Of a stretch of 54,929 bases of DNA, positions 26,465-35,406 are shown piece after piece. Position 1 is the stretch's first letter, and the number at the start of each line of letters is the position of its first letter. The notes under the pieces were generated by a model. That model was not told the DNA's origin, did no database searches, and saw only the letters and a list, made by a program, of their open reading frames with translations. A program made the position numbers and the translations under genes. This DNA comes from Paenibacillus koleovorans NBRC 103111. GTDB taxonomy: Bacteria; Bacillota; Bacilli; Paenibacillales; NBRC-103111. The stretch is taken from the NCBI RefSeq assembly GCF_004000845.1, contig NZ_BIMA01000044.1, positions 1 to 54,929 on the forward strand. The letters are read 5' to 3'.

Positions 26465-27283
26465 GTGTCTACCATACAGGCCATTGTATTGGACTTGGAC
26501 GGAACCTTGCTCGGCAGCGACAAAACCATTTCTCCACGGAACTATCAGGCGGTGAAAACCTGTTATGATTCGGGGATCCCGATTATCGTAGCAACGGCGC
26601 GGCCTCCCAGAGCGGCCAATCGATTCGCCGAGCGGTTTCCTTTTGCAGATTATATGGTGTACTACAATGGGGCTCTGGTCACGTGCGAATCCAAGAAAAT
26701 GAAGCGACACATTAGCATTCCTGCGGAGATTAGCCGGCAAATGAATGCATTTATCGAGCTCCAAGCGCCTCAATCGAGCCTTTCCTACGAGGTCGATGAC
26801 TCCTGGTATACGTGCAGACCCGTACCGGACGAGCAATGCGCCAGCCTGGGTATACGCCCGAACGATCCGAAGCCACAAGTGGTGGACCCGGATTTCTTTA
26901 GCTCACTTTCCCCGACCAAAATATTGCTTCTAGGTTGTAGGACATGGAAGGCTATTGTGGAGCAGTTCGGCGACCACGTGAACGTAATGGCAACCGACGG
27001 CGGAGTATTGGTACAAATCATGCCCAAAACCGCCTCCAAGGAAGAAGCTGTGCGATGGGTGCTGGATGAGATCGGGGTGAAGCCTGAGCAGGTGATGGTA
27101 TTCGGGGATGATTATAATGACTTGGGACTATTCCGAATGTGCGGATTTCCGGTCGCCATGGGGAACGCGATTATGGAGTTGAAGGATTGTGCGGCGCATG
27201 TGACGGATACGAATGATCGCGATGGGGTTGCGGCGGCGATTGAGCGGTTTATGAAATCAGAAGAACAGAACGTAATCCAATAG
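26465..27283 (+). CDS. HAD-superfamily phosphatase, Cof/IIB type
   Basis: A 272-residue hydrolase. Motif I is DLDGTLL with nucleophile D10, and motif IV is VFGDDYNDLGLF near residue 217. The IIB cap lies between. Such enzymes dephosphorylate sugar phosphates or flavin and pyridoxal phosphates. GTG 26465 follows GGGGGG. The 284-nt gap before it shows no gene. Only 16 nt separate it from the MalT-like regulator, so they are probably co-transcribed. Confidence 0.9.
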   Translation: MSTIQAIVLDLDGTLLGSDKTISPRNYQAVKTCYDSGIPIIVATARPPRAANRFAERFPFADYMVYYNGALVTCESKKMKRHISIPAEISRQMNAFIELQAPQSSLSYEVDDSWYTCRPVPDEQCASLGIRPNDPKPQVVDPDFFSSLSPTKILLLGCRTWKAIVEQFGDHVNVMATDGGVLVQIMPKTASKEEAVRWVLDEIGVKPEQVMVFGDDYNDLGLFRMCGFPVAMGNAIMELKDCAAHVTDTNDRDGVAAAIERFMKSEEQNVIQ

Positions 27284-27299
27284 GGCGGGCCATCCATCC

Positions 27300-30125
27300 A
27301 TGAATCCTTCCATTCTAGCAACCAAGCTATATATCCCCGCGTCGCGGACTCAGGTTGTCCCCAGGCAGCGCCTGATCGACCGGCTGAACGAAAATCCGAA
27401 CCGCAAGCTGACATTGATTTCGGCCTCTGCCGGGTTTGGCAAAACTACTCTGGTGAGCGAATGGGCCGCTAGCTGCGGTATGCCTGTCGCATGGCTGTCG
27501 CTTGACGAAGGGGATCAGGACTCGTCGCGTTTCCTGGCTCACCTTGTCGCTGCTCTGCAGACGGTTGCCCCGCCGATAGGAGCAGGTGCGATCCAGGCAA
27601 TCCAATCTCCACAACCTCCAACAACCGAGTCGATGCTAACGTCCTTGCTCAATGAGCTTTCCGCTCTCCCTTACCGAATGCTCCTCGTGCTGGACGACTA
27701 CCATGTGCTCGAAGCCAACTGGATCGACCATGCGATCGGCTTCCTGCTCGAGCATCTCCCCCCGCAGCTGCACCTGGCTATTGCCACCCGTGAAAATCCG
27801 CAGCTGCCTTTGGGCCGTTTGCGCGCGATGGGCCAGTTGACCGAATTGCGAGACGCCGACTTGCGTTTTACGCCCGAAGAAGCGGCTGCTTTCCTGAATG
27901 AAGCGATGGGACTGAATCTTGCGCCGGGCGAAATGAAAGCTCTGGAAACGCGCACGGAGGGTTGGATTGCGGGGCTTCAGCTGGCGGCGCTCTCAATGAA
28001 GGGACGCAAGGATATCCCCGCGTTCATCAGGGAATTCGCCGGAGACAACCGGTATATCATGGACTACTTGGTTGAAGAGGTGCTGCAGCGCCAGCCCGAA
28101 TCGATCCGGAGCTTCTTGCTGCAGACCTCCATTCTCGACCGGCTGCACGGCCCCTTGTGCGACGCCATTACCGGCCAGGAGGATGGTTTTGCGCGGCTCC
28201 AGTCGTTGGAGCAGGGCAGCTTTTTTATCGTGCCGCTGGATGACCGTCGCCAATGGTACCGGTACCATCATCTCTTTGCCGAGGTTCTCTCCGCTCACCT
28301 AAGGTCGGATCAGCCGGATCAAGCAGCGGCGCTTCATCGACGGGCCAGTCTGTGGTATGAGCAGCAAGGTTTGGCGGAAGAGGCGATCCGTCATGCGCTG
28401 ACCGCCGAGGATTTCGCGCGAGCGGCGAGCCTGATCGAGCAGGCGATACCGGCCCTGCGCAGAAGCAGGCGGGAGTCCGCGATGCTGGGGTGGCTGCAGC
28501 CGCTCCCCGACGCGCTGATCCGCGACCGGCCGGTGCTCTGCGTATGGTATGCCGGGGCGTTGCTCGCCGGCGGGAAGCTGGACGCGGTGGAGGCCCGCTT
28601 AAGAGACGCCGAACGGTGGTTGGAGCCCGAGGCGATGGGAACGGCGAGGGGGTTGCAGATGCCCGTGCCGCCTCCATCGACATCGCCGCTGATGTCGATG
28701 TCGAGGGAGGCAGCGAATCACGAGCGGGAGCAGGCCCCTCCATCCTCCGTGTCCGGAACGTCCGGGATGGTGGTCGTGGACGAAGAGGAGTTTCGCCGTC
28801 TCCCGGGTTTGGTCGCCGTGTATCGGGCTGGGCTGGCCCTTATCCTGGGCGATGTGCCTGCCGTGATGAAACACGCGCAACGGGTGCTGGACCTCGTACC
28901 TGCAGACGATCATCTGCCGCGCGGAGCGGCAACGGCGCTCATGGGACTGGCATACTGGAGGAGCGGCGAGCTTGAACGAGCCCACCGGATGTTTGCCGAC
29001 GGCATAGCGCATGTGCAGCTCGCCGGGGCGATCTCCGACGCCATCAATGGAGCGATCGCGATAGCCGAGATCCATACGGCGCAAGGCCGGCTCCGCGAGG
29101 CGAAACGTGCTTATGAGCGAGGATTGCAGCTGGCGGCGGATCATGGCGAGCCCGACCTGCGAGGGACGGCGGATATTTATGTAGGGTTGAGCGAGCTGTA
29201 TCGAGAGCGGGATGATCTGGATGCCGCCGCCAAGTATTTGTTGAAAAGCAAGGAACAAGGCGAGCACACCGGCTTCCCGCAATACCGCTATCGTTGGCAC
29301 GTCGCCATGGCTCGAATACAGGCTACTCAAGGAAATGGAGACAGTGCCCTAAACCTGCTCCACGAGGCGGAGCGGCTGTACGTGCATGACTTTTTCCTGG
29401 ATGCACGACCTGCAGCGGCTTTGAAAGCTCGAGTGTGGATAGCGCAAGGGAGGTTGAGCGAAGCTCTGGACTGGGCGCGGGAACAAAGCTTGTCCGCCTC
29501 GGACGAGCCGAGCTACTTGCGCGAATTCGAGTATATTACTTTGGTAAGGGTGCTTTTGGCCCAGTACAAAAGCAACCGTGCGGACCGCTTGATGCATGAA
29601 GCGACAGCTCTGCTGGAGCGCCTGCTCCGGGCGGCGGAGGAAGGCGGAAGAGCGGGGAGCGCGATCGAAATCCGCATCGTACTGGCACTGACTCACCAGG
29701 TGAGAGGCGACATCCCGACTGCGCTGGTGCAGCTGGAGCATGCGCTGACTGTGGCGGAGCCGGAAGGTTATGTGCGCGTTTTTGCGGACGAAGGCAGACC
29801 CATGGCGGCTTTGTTGGAAGAGGCAGCGAAGCGGTCAACCCCCGCGAGCCCCTATGCCCGGCGCCTCCTGACAGCCATCGGCAGAGCGGAAATCAGCGTA
29901 CCCCAACCGACGTCTATAGCTGCAACGCTTCCCGAGCCGCTAAGCGAACGCGAGCTCGACGTGCTTCGGCTGCTCAAGACTGACTTGAGCGGCCCGGACA
30001 TCGCCCGCGAGCTGATGGTGTCCTTGAACACCCTGCGGACCCACACCAAACATATTTACGACAAGCTTCAAGTGAACAGCCGCCGAACCGCCGTCCGCCG
30101 TGCGGAGGAGCTTGGCTTGATCTAG
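27300..30125 (+). CDS. MalT-like LuxR-family STAND regulator
   Basis: A 941-residue ATP-dependent transcription activator. The N terminus has a Walker A motif (SASAGFGKTT, K48) and Walker B VLDDYH near residue 130; the middle is a long array of TPR-like helices; the C-terminal ~65 residues are a LuxR helix-turn-helix starting PLSERELDVLRLL. In MalT, a sugar inducer and ATP trigger oligomerisation and DNA binding. A Pro/Ser-rich stretch around residues 455-490 looks like a linker insertion. Targets are unknown; neither sugar operon in the window is next to it. The start has only a weak binding site. Confidence 0.92.
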   Translation: MNPSILATKLYIPASRTQVVPRQRLIDRLNENPNRKLTLISASAGFGKTTLVSEWAASCGMPVAWLSLDEGDQDSSRFLAHLVAALQTVAPPIGAGAIQAIQSPQPPTTESMLTSLLNELSALPYRMLLVLDDYHVLEANWIDHAIGFLLEHLPPQLHLAIATRENPQLPLGRLRAMGQLTELRDADLRFTPEEAAAFLNEAMGLNLAPGEMKALETRTEGWIAGLQLAALSMKGRKDIPAFIREFAGDNRYIMDYLVEEVLQRQPESIRSFLLQTSILDRLHGPLCDAITGQEDGFARLQSLEQGSFFIVPLDDRRQWYRYHHLFAEVLSAHLRSDQPDQAAALHRRASLWYEQQGLAEEAIRHALTAEDFARAASLIEQAIPALRRSRRESAMLGWLQPLPDALIRDRPVLCVWYAGALLAGGKLDAVEARLRDAERWLEPEAMGTARGLQMPVPPPSTSPLMSMSREAANHEREQAPPSSVSGTSGMVVVDEEEFRRLPGLVAVYRAGLALILGDVPAVMKHAQRVLDLVPADDHLPRGAATALMGLAYWRSGELERAHRMFADGIAHVQLAGAISDAINGAIAIAEIHTAQGRLREAKRAYERGLQLAADHGEPDLRGTADIYVGLSELYRERDDLDAAAKYLLKSKEQGEHTGFPQYRYRWHVAMARIQATQGNGDSALNLLHEAERLYVHDFFLDARPAAALKARVWIAQGRLSEALDWAREQSLSASDEPSYLREFEYITLVRVLLAQYKSNRADRLMHEATALLERLLRAAEEGGRAGSAIEIRIVLALTHQVRGDIPTALVQLEHALTVAEPEGYVRVFADEGRPMAALLEEAAKRSTPASPYARRLLTAIGRAEISVPQPTSIAATLPEPLSERELDVLRLLKTDLSGPDIARELMVSLNTLRTHTKHIYDKLQVNSRRTAVRRAEELGLI

Positions 30126-30225
30126 GCGGAGAAGACAGTTTGGCGGACAATAGATGCTTTATTTGCAGTCAAACATTTTCGATAGGCCCGTCTTCCCAGC
30201 ACACAAACCCAACAGCCACCCTTAC

Positions 30226-30264
30226 AAACCTGATCGGTGATCCATCGCCGTCAGGTTTTTTTGT
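30226..30264 (+). terminator. Rho-independent terminator
   Basis: AAACCTGA at 30226-30233 pairs with TCAGGTTT at 30251-30258, with an inner stem CGGTGA/TCGCCG, then a run of T. It ends the HAD/MalT-like transcript. Confidence 0.85.
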
Positions 30265-30375
30265 TGTATAGGATGCTATAGACATGCAGAGTTGTGGATA
30301 AAGTGCGGCTAGTGCTTTCTTGATCTGTGACCTTGTTGCGTATGGTCTTCTATTCCCGGTTCTGTGCTGTAGTGG

Positions 30376-30600
30376 CGAGCGCATGAAAAGGTCTGTACGC
30401 CTAGTCCGATTTTTGCGGACTGCGTGACAGAAGAGAAACGTGACGCGTGCTCTAGTCCGACTTCTCCCACTTGCGGAGCCGTTTCCGCACCCCCCTCTCT
30501 GAAAACGTTGCTCCAATTCGGCCAATTCGGACTAGAGAGCATATCCGATATGCGGGTGCTTCTGTAGTCCGACTATTTCGGACTGCGAAGCAAGGTTACT
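30376..30600. repeat. Composite AGTCCGA inverted-repeat element, copy B
   Basis: It contains AGTCCG/CGGACT at 30403-30421, a CTAGTCCGA arm at ~30452 whose partner TTCGGACTAG lies 65 nt further at ~30525-30535, and a third hairpin at ~30565-30583. The start and end resemble copy A at 24977. The stretch 30126-31090 has no gene; besides this it holds the terminator at 30226, a TACATCTG repeat at 30774 and the palindrome at 30999. Confidence 0.7.
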
Positions 30601-30773
30601 TGGCGATCGGCCGGCTTGGGCTTGGGTTGCAGCTATAGGGACATTCCGCTCAAACCCAACATACATGCCAACGAAACCAAAATGCCAACGAAACACCCCG
30701 GTCCTGGTTCGTATCCTTCCACTAAGAAACCCTCCACCGCTTGTCCTCGGCTAGCCTTAAGGCTGAATATAGG

Positions 30774-30803
30774 CCCTAGTTGTACAGATCTTGTACATCT
30801 GGG
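30774..30803. repeat. Isolated TACATCTG-type inverted repeat
   Basis: TTGTACA occurs twice around GATC, followed by TCTGGG and preceded by CCCTAG, giving an imperfect hairpin of the same family as the cluster at 20413-20640. Confidence 0.55.
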
Positions 30804-30985
30804 TGGAACGTTCGCTCGATAGCGATAGACACAGCAGTATTAACTAAACTTCGCCGTTTGAGACCCATTGCCGTGTGGGGAACGACTCGGCGAACAGGTG
30901 AGTAGTGGTTGCCGTCTGCGTACAGTCGAGAGTTTGTTATTAGCAACAGATAAAGTTAGTTTTATTTTTCGTCGTTTCCGCTGAA

Positions 30986-31016
30986 AATCACCACCACAAT
31001 CACCACATGTGGTGAT
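30986..31016. promoter_or_regulatory. 18-bp palindromic operator candidate before the 31091 operon
   Basis: ATCACCACATGTGGTGAT at 30999-31016 is a perfect 18-bp palindrome. A half site ATCACCACC lies just upstream at 30986-30994. It is 75 nt before the first gene of a four-gene operon and is probably a repressor or activator site. Confidence 0.6.
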
Positions 31017-31090
31017 GCTGCCTCCCCACGTTCACCTGTATCTTTAGCTATGTAAGCAACACAACACGACAACTAGAAAGGAGGCCAAGA

Positions 31091-31375
31091 ATGAAGGCAA
31101 CACAAGGACTCGCTAACGAGCATCACGACGAGCTTGAACAATATGAATTCAGACTCAAGGGGCACCTGGATGCCCGGTGGATCACATGGCTGGAGGGGCA
31201 AAGCCTTTTCCACGAAAGCGACGGAACGACCACAATCATTGCTCATGTAGTCGACCAGCCGGCCTTACACGGAGTGCTGCGGAAAATTCGAGATCTCGGC
31301 GTGCCTTTGGTCGCGGTCAACCAACTCGTCGCAAACGAACACAACCACGCGAAAAAAGAGGAGACGAATCCATGA
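31091..31375 (+). CDS. Conserved small protein of unknown function
   Basis: A 94-residue soluble protein with a strong AAAGGAGG binding site. The pattern Y-E-F-R-L-K-G-H-L-D-A-R-W...T-T-T-I-I-A-H-V-V-D-Q-P-A-L-H-G-V-L-R-K-I-R-D-L-G matches a widespread family of ~80-residue proteins often found next to membrane or dehydrogenase genes; no activity is known to me. Its stop overlaps the next start by 4 nt (ATGA), so it leads a translationally coupled operon 31091-33774. Confidence 0.8.
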   Translation: MKATQGLANEHHDELEQYEFRLKGHLDARWITWLEGQSLFHESDGTTTIIAHVVDQPALHGVLRKIRDLGVPLVAVNQLVANEHNHAKKEETNP

Positions 31376-32082
31376 ACACCAACCAACAAACCGCCGTTTT
31401 AAAAGGCAGCGAGCAGCAGCATACGACGAAACGAAGCGCCGCCCTGGTCTCGGCCCCATCACTCATCCGCAGCGCGGGATTAGCAGCTGTGGCGACCGGC
31501 ATCCTATTCATTCTCATCCAGTTGATCCATCCAACCGACGTGCTGTCTTCGGTACACACCGCCAGATGGACTACCGTTCACTGCTTAGGCATCGCGATGT
31601 GTCTGCTCGGGCTGCTCGGCATTACGGGGATTTACGCCAGGCAAGTGAAAGAGACAGGTTGGCTGGGGCTGGCCGGCTATATTCTGCTAGGCTTGTTCTA
31701 TACGCTTACCATGAGCTACCAGTTTATCGAAGCATTCGTGTTGCCCCCGCTCGTGGCCGAAGCGCCGCAGTTCACGCAAGGCTTTCTGGGTATCGCCGGC
31801 GGAACAGTCGGAGCGATGGATGTCGGAGCGCTCGAATCGATCTATATGGCGACCGGGGGGCTGTACTTGCTCGGCGGGCTGATGCTCGGCATCGCCACGT
31901 TCCGCGCCGGCATCTTGTCTCGCGGGGCGTCCGGCCTGCTGGCCCTCGGTACGATTTTACCGCTTCTCCTGTCCTCGCTTGTCCACCATCCCTACGATCG
32001 GCTGTTGGCCGTGCCGGTAGGAGTAAGCTTGGCTTGGCTGGGATACTCGCTCTGGACCGAGCGGCGAGAGAATGCCCGATGA
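31372..32082 (+). CDS. DUF4386-like integral membrane protein
   Basis: A 236-residue protein with about six membrane segments, beginning after a ~30-residue polar N terminus. The layout resembles DUF4386-type proteins, as does 37305-38000. ATG 31372 overlaps the preceding stop by 4 nt and has AGAGGAG upstream. Function unknown. Confidence 0.75.
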   Translation: MNTNQQTAVLKGSEQQHTTKRSAALVSAPSLIRSAGLAAVATGILFILIQLIHPTDVLSSVHTARWTTVHCLGIAMCLLGLLGITGIYARQVKETGWLGLAGYILLGLFYTLTMSYQFIEAFVLPPLVAEAPQFTQGFLGIAGGTVGAMDVGALESIYMATGGLYLLGGLMLGIATFRAGILSRGASGLLALGTILPLLLSSLVHHPYDRLLAVPVGVSLAWLGYSLWTERRENAR

Positions 32083-32768
32083 ACGGCACGAAGGTGAACA
32101 CGCGGAACATCCACCCGACGACGGCAAAAGAGGGCTCCTCGGCCAAGCGGCTTATCGCAGCGCTGCTCCTGCTCAGCTTCATCCCGCTTGCCGCCGGCAT
32201 GTTCCGCTTGATCTCATTAGCCGGCGGCGCGGAAATCACGCCGGCTAACGAGCGGTTCTTCAGCTCGCCACTACCGGTGGTGCTGCATATCCTGAGCGCC
32301 GGCATATACGCCGTCTTGGGCACGTTCCAATTCGCCCCGCGTTTCCGGAGGCGCAAGCCGGGTTGGCACCGCGTGGCCGGGCGGATCCTTGTAGGCTGCG
32401 GTCTGCTGGTCGGGCTTTCCGCGCTGTGGATGACTTTGTTTTATCCGATCCCGTACGGCGGCAACCTGCTTTATGTTTTGCGGCTGCTGTTCGGGTCGGC
32501 CATGGTTGCGTGCATCCTCCTCGGCTTCGCCGCGATTCGACGAGGAGATGTGGCCCGCCACCGGGCCTGGATGATACGCGGCTTCGCGATCGGGGTAGGC
32601 GCAGGTACGCAGGCGCTGACCTTGATGGCCGGGGAACTGATAGCCGGGCCGCCCAATGAACTCGGCAAAGCGCTGCTGAACGGCGCGGGATGGGCGATCA
32701 ATCTAGCGGTGGCGGAATGGGCGATTCGCAGAAGAGGGGGACGATGTTATGAATGCAATCGTATTTGA
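32079..32768 (+). CDS. DUF2306-like membrane protein
   Basis: A 229-residue protein with about six to seven membrane segments. The segments [24 protein letters not shown] and [14 protein letters not shown] match the histidine and arginine pattern of DUF2306 proteins, suggested in some cases to be heme- or quinone-related, but not demonstrated here. ATG 32079 overlaps the previous stop by 4 nt. Its own end overlaps the next gene by 20 nt. Confidence 0.78.
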   Translation: MNGTKVNTRNIHPTTAKEGSSAKRLIAALLLLSFIPLAAGMFRLISLAGGAEITPANERFFSSPLPVVLHILSAGIYAVLGTFQFAPRFRRRKPGWHRVAGRILVGCGLLVGLSALWMTLFYPIPYGGNLLYVLRLLFGSAMVACILLGFAAIRRGDVARHRAWMIRGFAIGVGAGTQALTLMAGELIAGPPNELGKALLNGAGWAINLAVAEWAIRRRGGRCYECNRI

Positions 32769-33774
32769 GCGGTATGGACCGCCGGATGTGCTTCAGATGA
32801 GGGAGATCACCAAGCCGGAACCGCAAATAGGCGAAATCTTGATTCAAATCCAGGCGACAACGGTGACAGCAGGGGACTGGCGGATGCGCAAGGCGGACCC
32901 GTTCCTGGCGCGGCTGTTCAATGGGCTGTGGAGGCCGAAACGAGTCCGCATTCTGGGCTTCGAGCTGGCCGGTGTCGTCGAAGCGACGGGCCGAGGCGTT
33001 ACTCGGTTCAAACCCGGGGATGCCGTATTTGCGGCATGCGGGACCGAATTCGGCGCTTACGCCGACTACAAATGCATGCCCGAGACCAACTGCGTCGCGC
33101 TCAAGCCGGAGAACATGACGTTCGAGGAAGCGGCTGCGGTACCGGTCGGCGCTCTGACGGCTTTGCAATTTCTGCGGAAAGGCAACATCCGGCGCGGCAG
33201 CCGCGTGCTCATCTATGGCGCATCCGGCAGCGTCGGCACCTATGCCGTTCAGCTGGCCCGTTTTTTTGGCGCGGAAGTAACCGGGGTGTGCAGCACGTCG
33301 AATGTGGAGCTAGTGAGGTCGCTCGGTGCCGAGCGGGTTATCGATTATTCGAAGGAGCGGCTCGAGGCGGACGGTCCGGCTTATGATCTCATTTTCGATA
33401 CAGTTGGCAAAAGTCCCTTCCATGCTTGCGTCAAGCGATTGGCGCCTAATGGCTTCTACTTGCAAGCGTATCAAGTGAGCCCCTTATCGATTATTCGCGG
33501 GAAATGGGTGACTTGGACCAGTAACAAGAAGGTACTCGGCGGCTCCGTCATAGAAAACGTGGAAGACTTGAGCTATCTGAAGGAAATAATCGAGTCCGGT
33601 GCGCTGCGTTCGGTCATCGACCGCCGCTATCCGCTTGAGCAAGCGGCAGAGGCCCACCGTTTCGTGGAGCAAGGGCATAAGAAGGGGAATGTGGTGCTGA
33701 GCGTTAAGGCATGCCCCAAGGGAGGTGATGGCGCAGCGTTATTTGGCGGAAATCCGGAGGTTGGACAAAAATAA
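32749..33774 (+). CDS. MDR-family NAD(P)-dependent quinone oxidoreductase-like protein
   Basis: A 341-residue zinc-independent medium-chain dehydrogenase. It has a GroES-like N domain and a Rossmann domain with [15 protein letters not shown]; no structural zinc cysteines are seen. Its closest relative here is the gene at 38005-38949, with near-identical blocks such as [16 protein letters not shown]. The last ~20 residues ([15 protein letters not shown]...) go beyond the normal family end and look like read-through into non-coding sequence. It starts inside the previous gene after GAGGGGG and closes the operon. Confidence 0.88.
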   Translation: MNAIVFERYGPPDVLQMREITKPEPQIGEILIQIQATTVTAGDWRMRKADPFLARLFNGLWRPKRVRILGFELAGVVEATGRGVTRFKPGDAVFAACGTEFGAYADYKCMPETNCVALKPENMTFEEAAAVPVGALTALQFLRKGNIRRGSRVLIYGASGSVGTYAVQLARFFGAEVTGVCSTSNVELVRSLGAERVIDYSKERLEADGPAYDLIFDTVGKSPFHACVKRLAPNGFYLQAYQVSPLSIIRGKWVTWTSNKKVLGGSVIENVEDLSYLKEIIESGALRSVIDRRYPLEQAAEAHRFVEQGHKKGNVVLSVKACPKGGDGAALFGGNPEVGQK

Positions 33775-33811
33775 GGTGATGGCGGATCGTTATGGGTCGC
33801 TCAGGTTCCCC

Positions 33812-33861
33812 TTGCCCAACCGCCCAGATTCACCTATAATAAATCGTGTACGATTTATTAT
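33812..33861 (+). promoter_or_regulatory. Promoter and operator of the first GntR regulator
   Basis: -35 TTGCCC (33812-33817), a 17-nt spacer and a perfect -10 TATAAT (33835-33840). Overlapping the -10 is a perfect inverted repeat with 11-bp arms, ATAATAAATCG at 33836-33846 and CGATTTATTAT at 33851-33861, around TGTA. The overlap implies autorepression by the GntR protein encoded next. Confidence 0.8.
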
Positions 33862-33882
33862 TACCTTGGAGTGGTGGTTTTT

Positions 33883-34548
33883 TTGAAAAAGAGCTTGAGT
33901 CGTTATGTGTTAACCGATGAAATTTATGCTTTGCTGAAGGAACAGCTGCTCAACCATCATATTGCGCCGGGCGAGAAGATCAATATCGATCAGCTGGGAC
34001 GCGAGCTGGAGGTCAGCAACATCCCCATCCGGGAAGCCTTGTCCAGACTTACGGCCGAGGGTTTGGTGAGCATGGTGCCCTTCAAGGGCATGTACGCTAC
34101 GGAGATTTCGCTGCAGGAGCTGGACGAGATTTTCGAGATTCGTATGGAGCTGGAAGGATTGGCGATCCGCAACGCCGCTGGCCAAATCCCGGCAGAGCTC
34201 CTGCACAAGCTGGAGCGGGACATGCAAGCTTGGTCCGGTCAACAGCCGAGCGGCAGCGAAGCCAGTGTGAAGCTCATCGCGGAGATGAACGACGGCCTGC
34301 ATGGTTTGATCCTCGAGCACTGCAGCAACCAGACGCTAAGAAATTTGATCACCGTCTATATAGAGAGAATTCAGCGGTACTTGGCGTTTATTCATCAGGA
34401 GCTGAACCAGCACATAGTGAACGAGGAATGGGCCGAGCATATGGAGGTTGTAAAAGCTTTGTCCGCCGGCAAGGTGGGGGAGGCCGAACACGCTTTGCTG
34501 CAGCATCTCGCGAACTCCCATCAACGGACTCGGAATTTCTTTCACTAA
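33883..34548 (+). CDS. GntR-family regulator (FadR/FCD subgroup)
   Basis: A 221-residue repressor: an N-terminal winged helix with the recognition segment VSNIPIREALSRLTAEGLV and a C-terminal all-helical FCD ligand domain that usually binds an organic acid via a metal. TTG 33883 is preferred (GGAG about 11 nt upstream); GTG 33871 would add four residues. The operator over its promoter and the related site at 34562-34577 suggest it controls itself and the SDR/dehydratase pair that follow. The inducer is probably a sugar acid handled by those enzymes. Confidence 0.9.
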   Translation: MKKSLSRYVLTDEIYALLKEQLLNHHIAPGEKINIDQLGRELEVSNIPIREALSRLTAEGLVSMVPFKGMYATEISLQELDEIFEIRMELEGLAIRNAAGQIPAELLHKLERDMQAWSGQQPSGSEASVKLIAEMNDGLHGLILEHCSNQTLRNLITVYIERIQRYLAFIHQELNQHIVNEEWAEHMEVVKALSAGKVGEAEHALLQHLANSHQRTRNFFH

Positions 34549-34561
34549 ATTTTTTTCGATT

Positions 34562-34577
34562 GAATCATACACGATTT
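34562..34577. promoter_or_regulatory. Second operator of the first GntR regulator
   Basis: On the minus strand the site reads AAATCG-TGTA-TGATTC, matching the AAATCG-TGTA-CGATTT core of the operator at 33836-33861 except at one or two positions of one arm. It lies 29 nt before the SDR gene. A weak TTGAAT overlaps it as a possible -35. Confidence 0.7.
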
Positions 34578-34605
34578 ACGATACATACAGAAAGAGGGCG
34601 ATCTA

Positions 34606-35367
34606 GTGGCTTTATCCGGAAAAACCGCCATCGTAACCGGAGGCGCATCCGGCATCGGCGAGGCGATTGTGCGACTATTTGCTGCGCAGGGTGCGAATGT
34701 GGTAGTTGCAGATTGGAATGAGGAGCAAGCCGGCCTATTGGCCGAACAGCTGCAAGAAGATGGTTACCAGGCAACGGCAATCCGAACCGACGTGTCGAAA
34801 TCCGACGATGTGAAGGGACTGATCCAACAAACGATACACCGCTTCGGTCAACTGGACGTGCTGGTGAATAACGCAGCGGTTATTCTGCCTAAGTTCCTGG
34901 AGGATATGGAGGACGAGGAGTTCGACCGGCTGGTCGGCGTTAATCTCAAGAGCGTGTACTTGACGATCAAACATGCGATCGGAGAGCTGCGGAAGACGCG
35001 AGGGTCGATCGTCAACATGGCTTCGCTTAACGGCTTGATCGGCCAGATAAGGAATCCGCTTTATGCGGCGACCAAAGGCGGGGTCATCGCGATGACCAAA
35101 TCGCTGGCCCTGGATTACGCGGCAGACGGAGTGCGGGTCAACTGCATTTGCCCGGCCGGCGTATCGACCCCGCTCCTCGGCTTATGGATTCTGCAGCAGG
35201 ACGACCCGGCCGCGACGATCCAGGCTTTGAATGAGATGCATCCGCTCGGCCGTCCGGCTACTCCGGAGGAGATTGCGCAAGCGGCGCTTTTTTTGGCAGG
35301 CCCTCAAGCCGGTTTCGTGACAGGTGTTGCGCTTCCCGTCGACGGAGGAGCCTCGCTTGGCTATTAA
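34606..35367 (+). CDS. SDR-family oxidoreductase
   Basis: A 253-residue classical short-chain dehydrogenase. The cofactor motif is TGGASGIG at the N terminus, with NNAA and the catalytic S140, Y153 and K157. The GTG start follows AAGAGGG. Classical SDRs oxidise sugar alcohols, sugar acids or ketoacyl compounds. Adjacent to an MR-type dehydratase and under the same GntR operator, it may oxidise a keto-deoxy sugar acid or the parent sugar. Confidence 0.9.
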   Translation: MALSGKTAIVTGGASGIGEAIVRLFAAQGANVVVADWNEEQAGLLAEQLQEDGYQATAIRTDVSKSDDVKGLIQQTIHRFGQLDVLVNNAAVILPKFLEDMEDEEFDRLVGVNLKSVYLTIKHAIGELRKTRGSIVNMASLNGLIGQIRNPLYAATKGGVIAMTKSLALDYAADGVRVNCICPAGVSTPLLGLWILQQDDPAATIQALNEMHPLGRPATPEEIAQAALFLAGPQAGFVTGVALPVDGGASLGY

Positions 35368-35406
35368 TACATTTCACATCCCATACAAGTTGAGGAGAGG
35401 ACGCAA

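Noticed and set aside
33728-33880. A short frame beginning ATG just after GGAGGTG inside the end of the oxidoreductase gene
   Set aside because: Spacing between the purine tract and ATG is almost zero, the frame runs through the GntR promoter and operator, and the product has no features.
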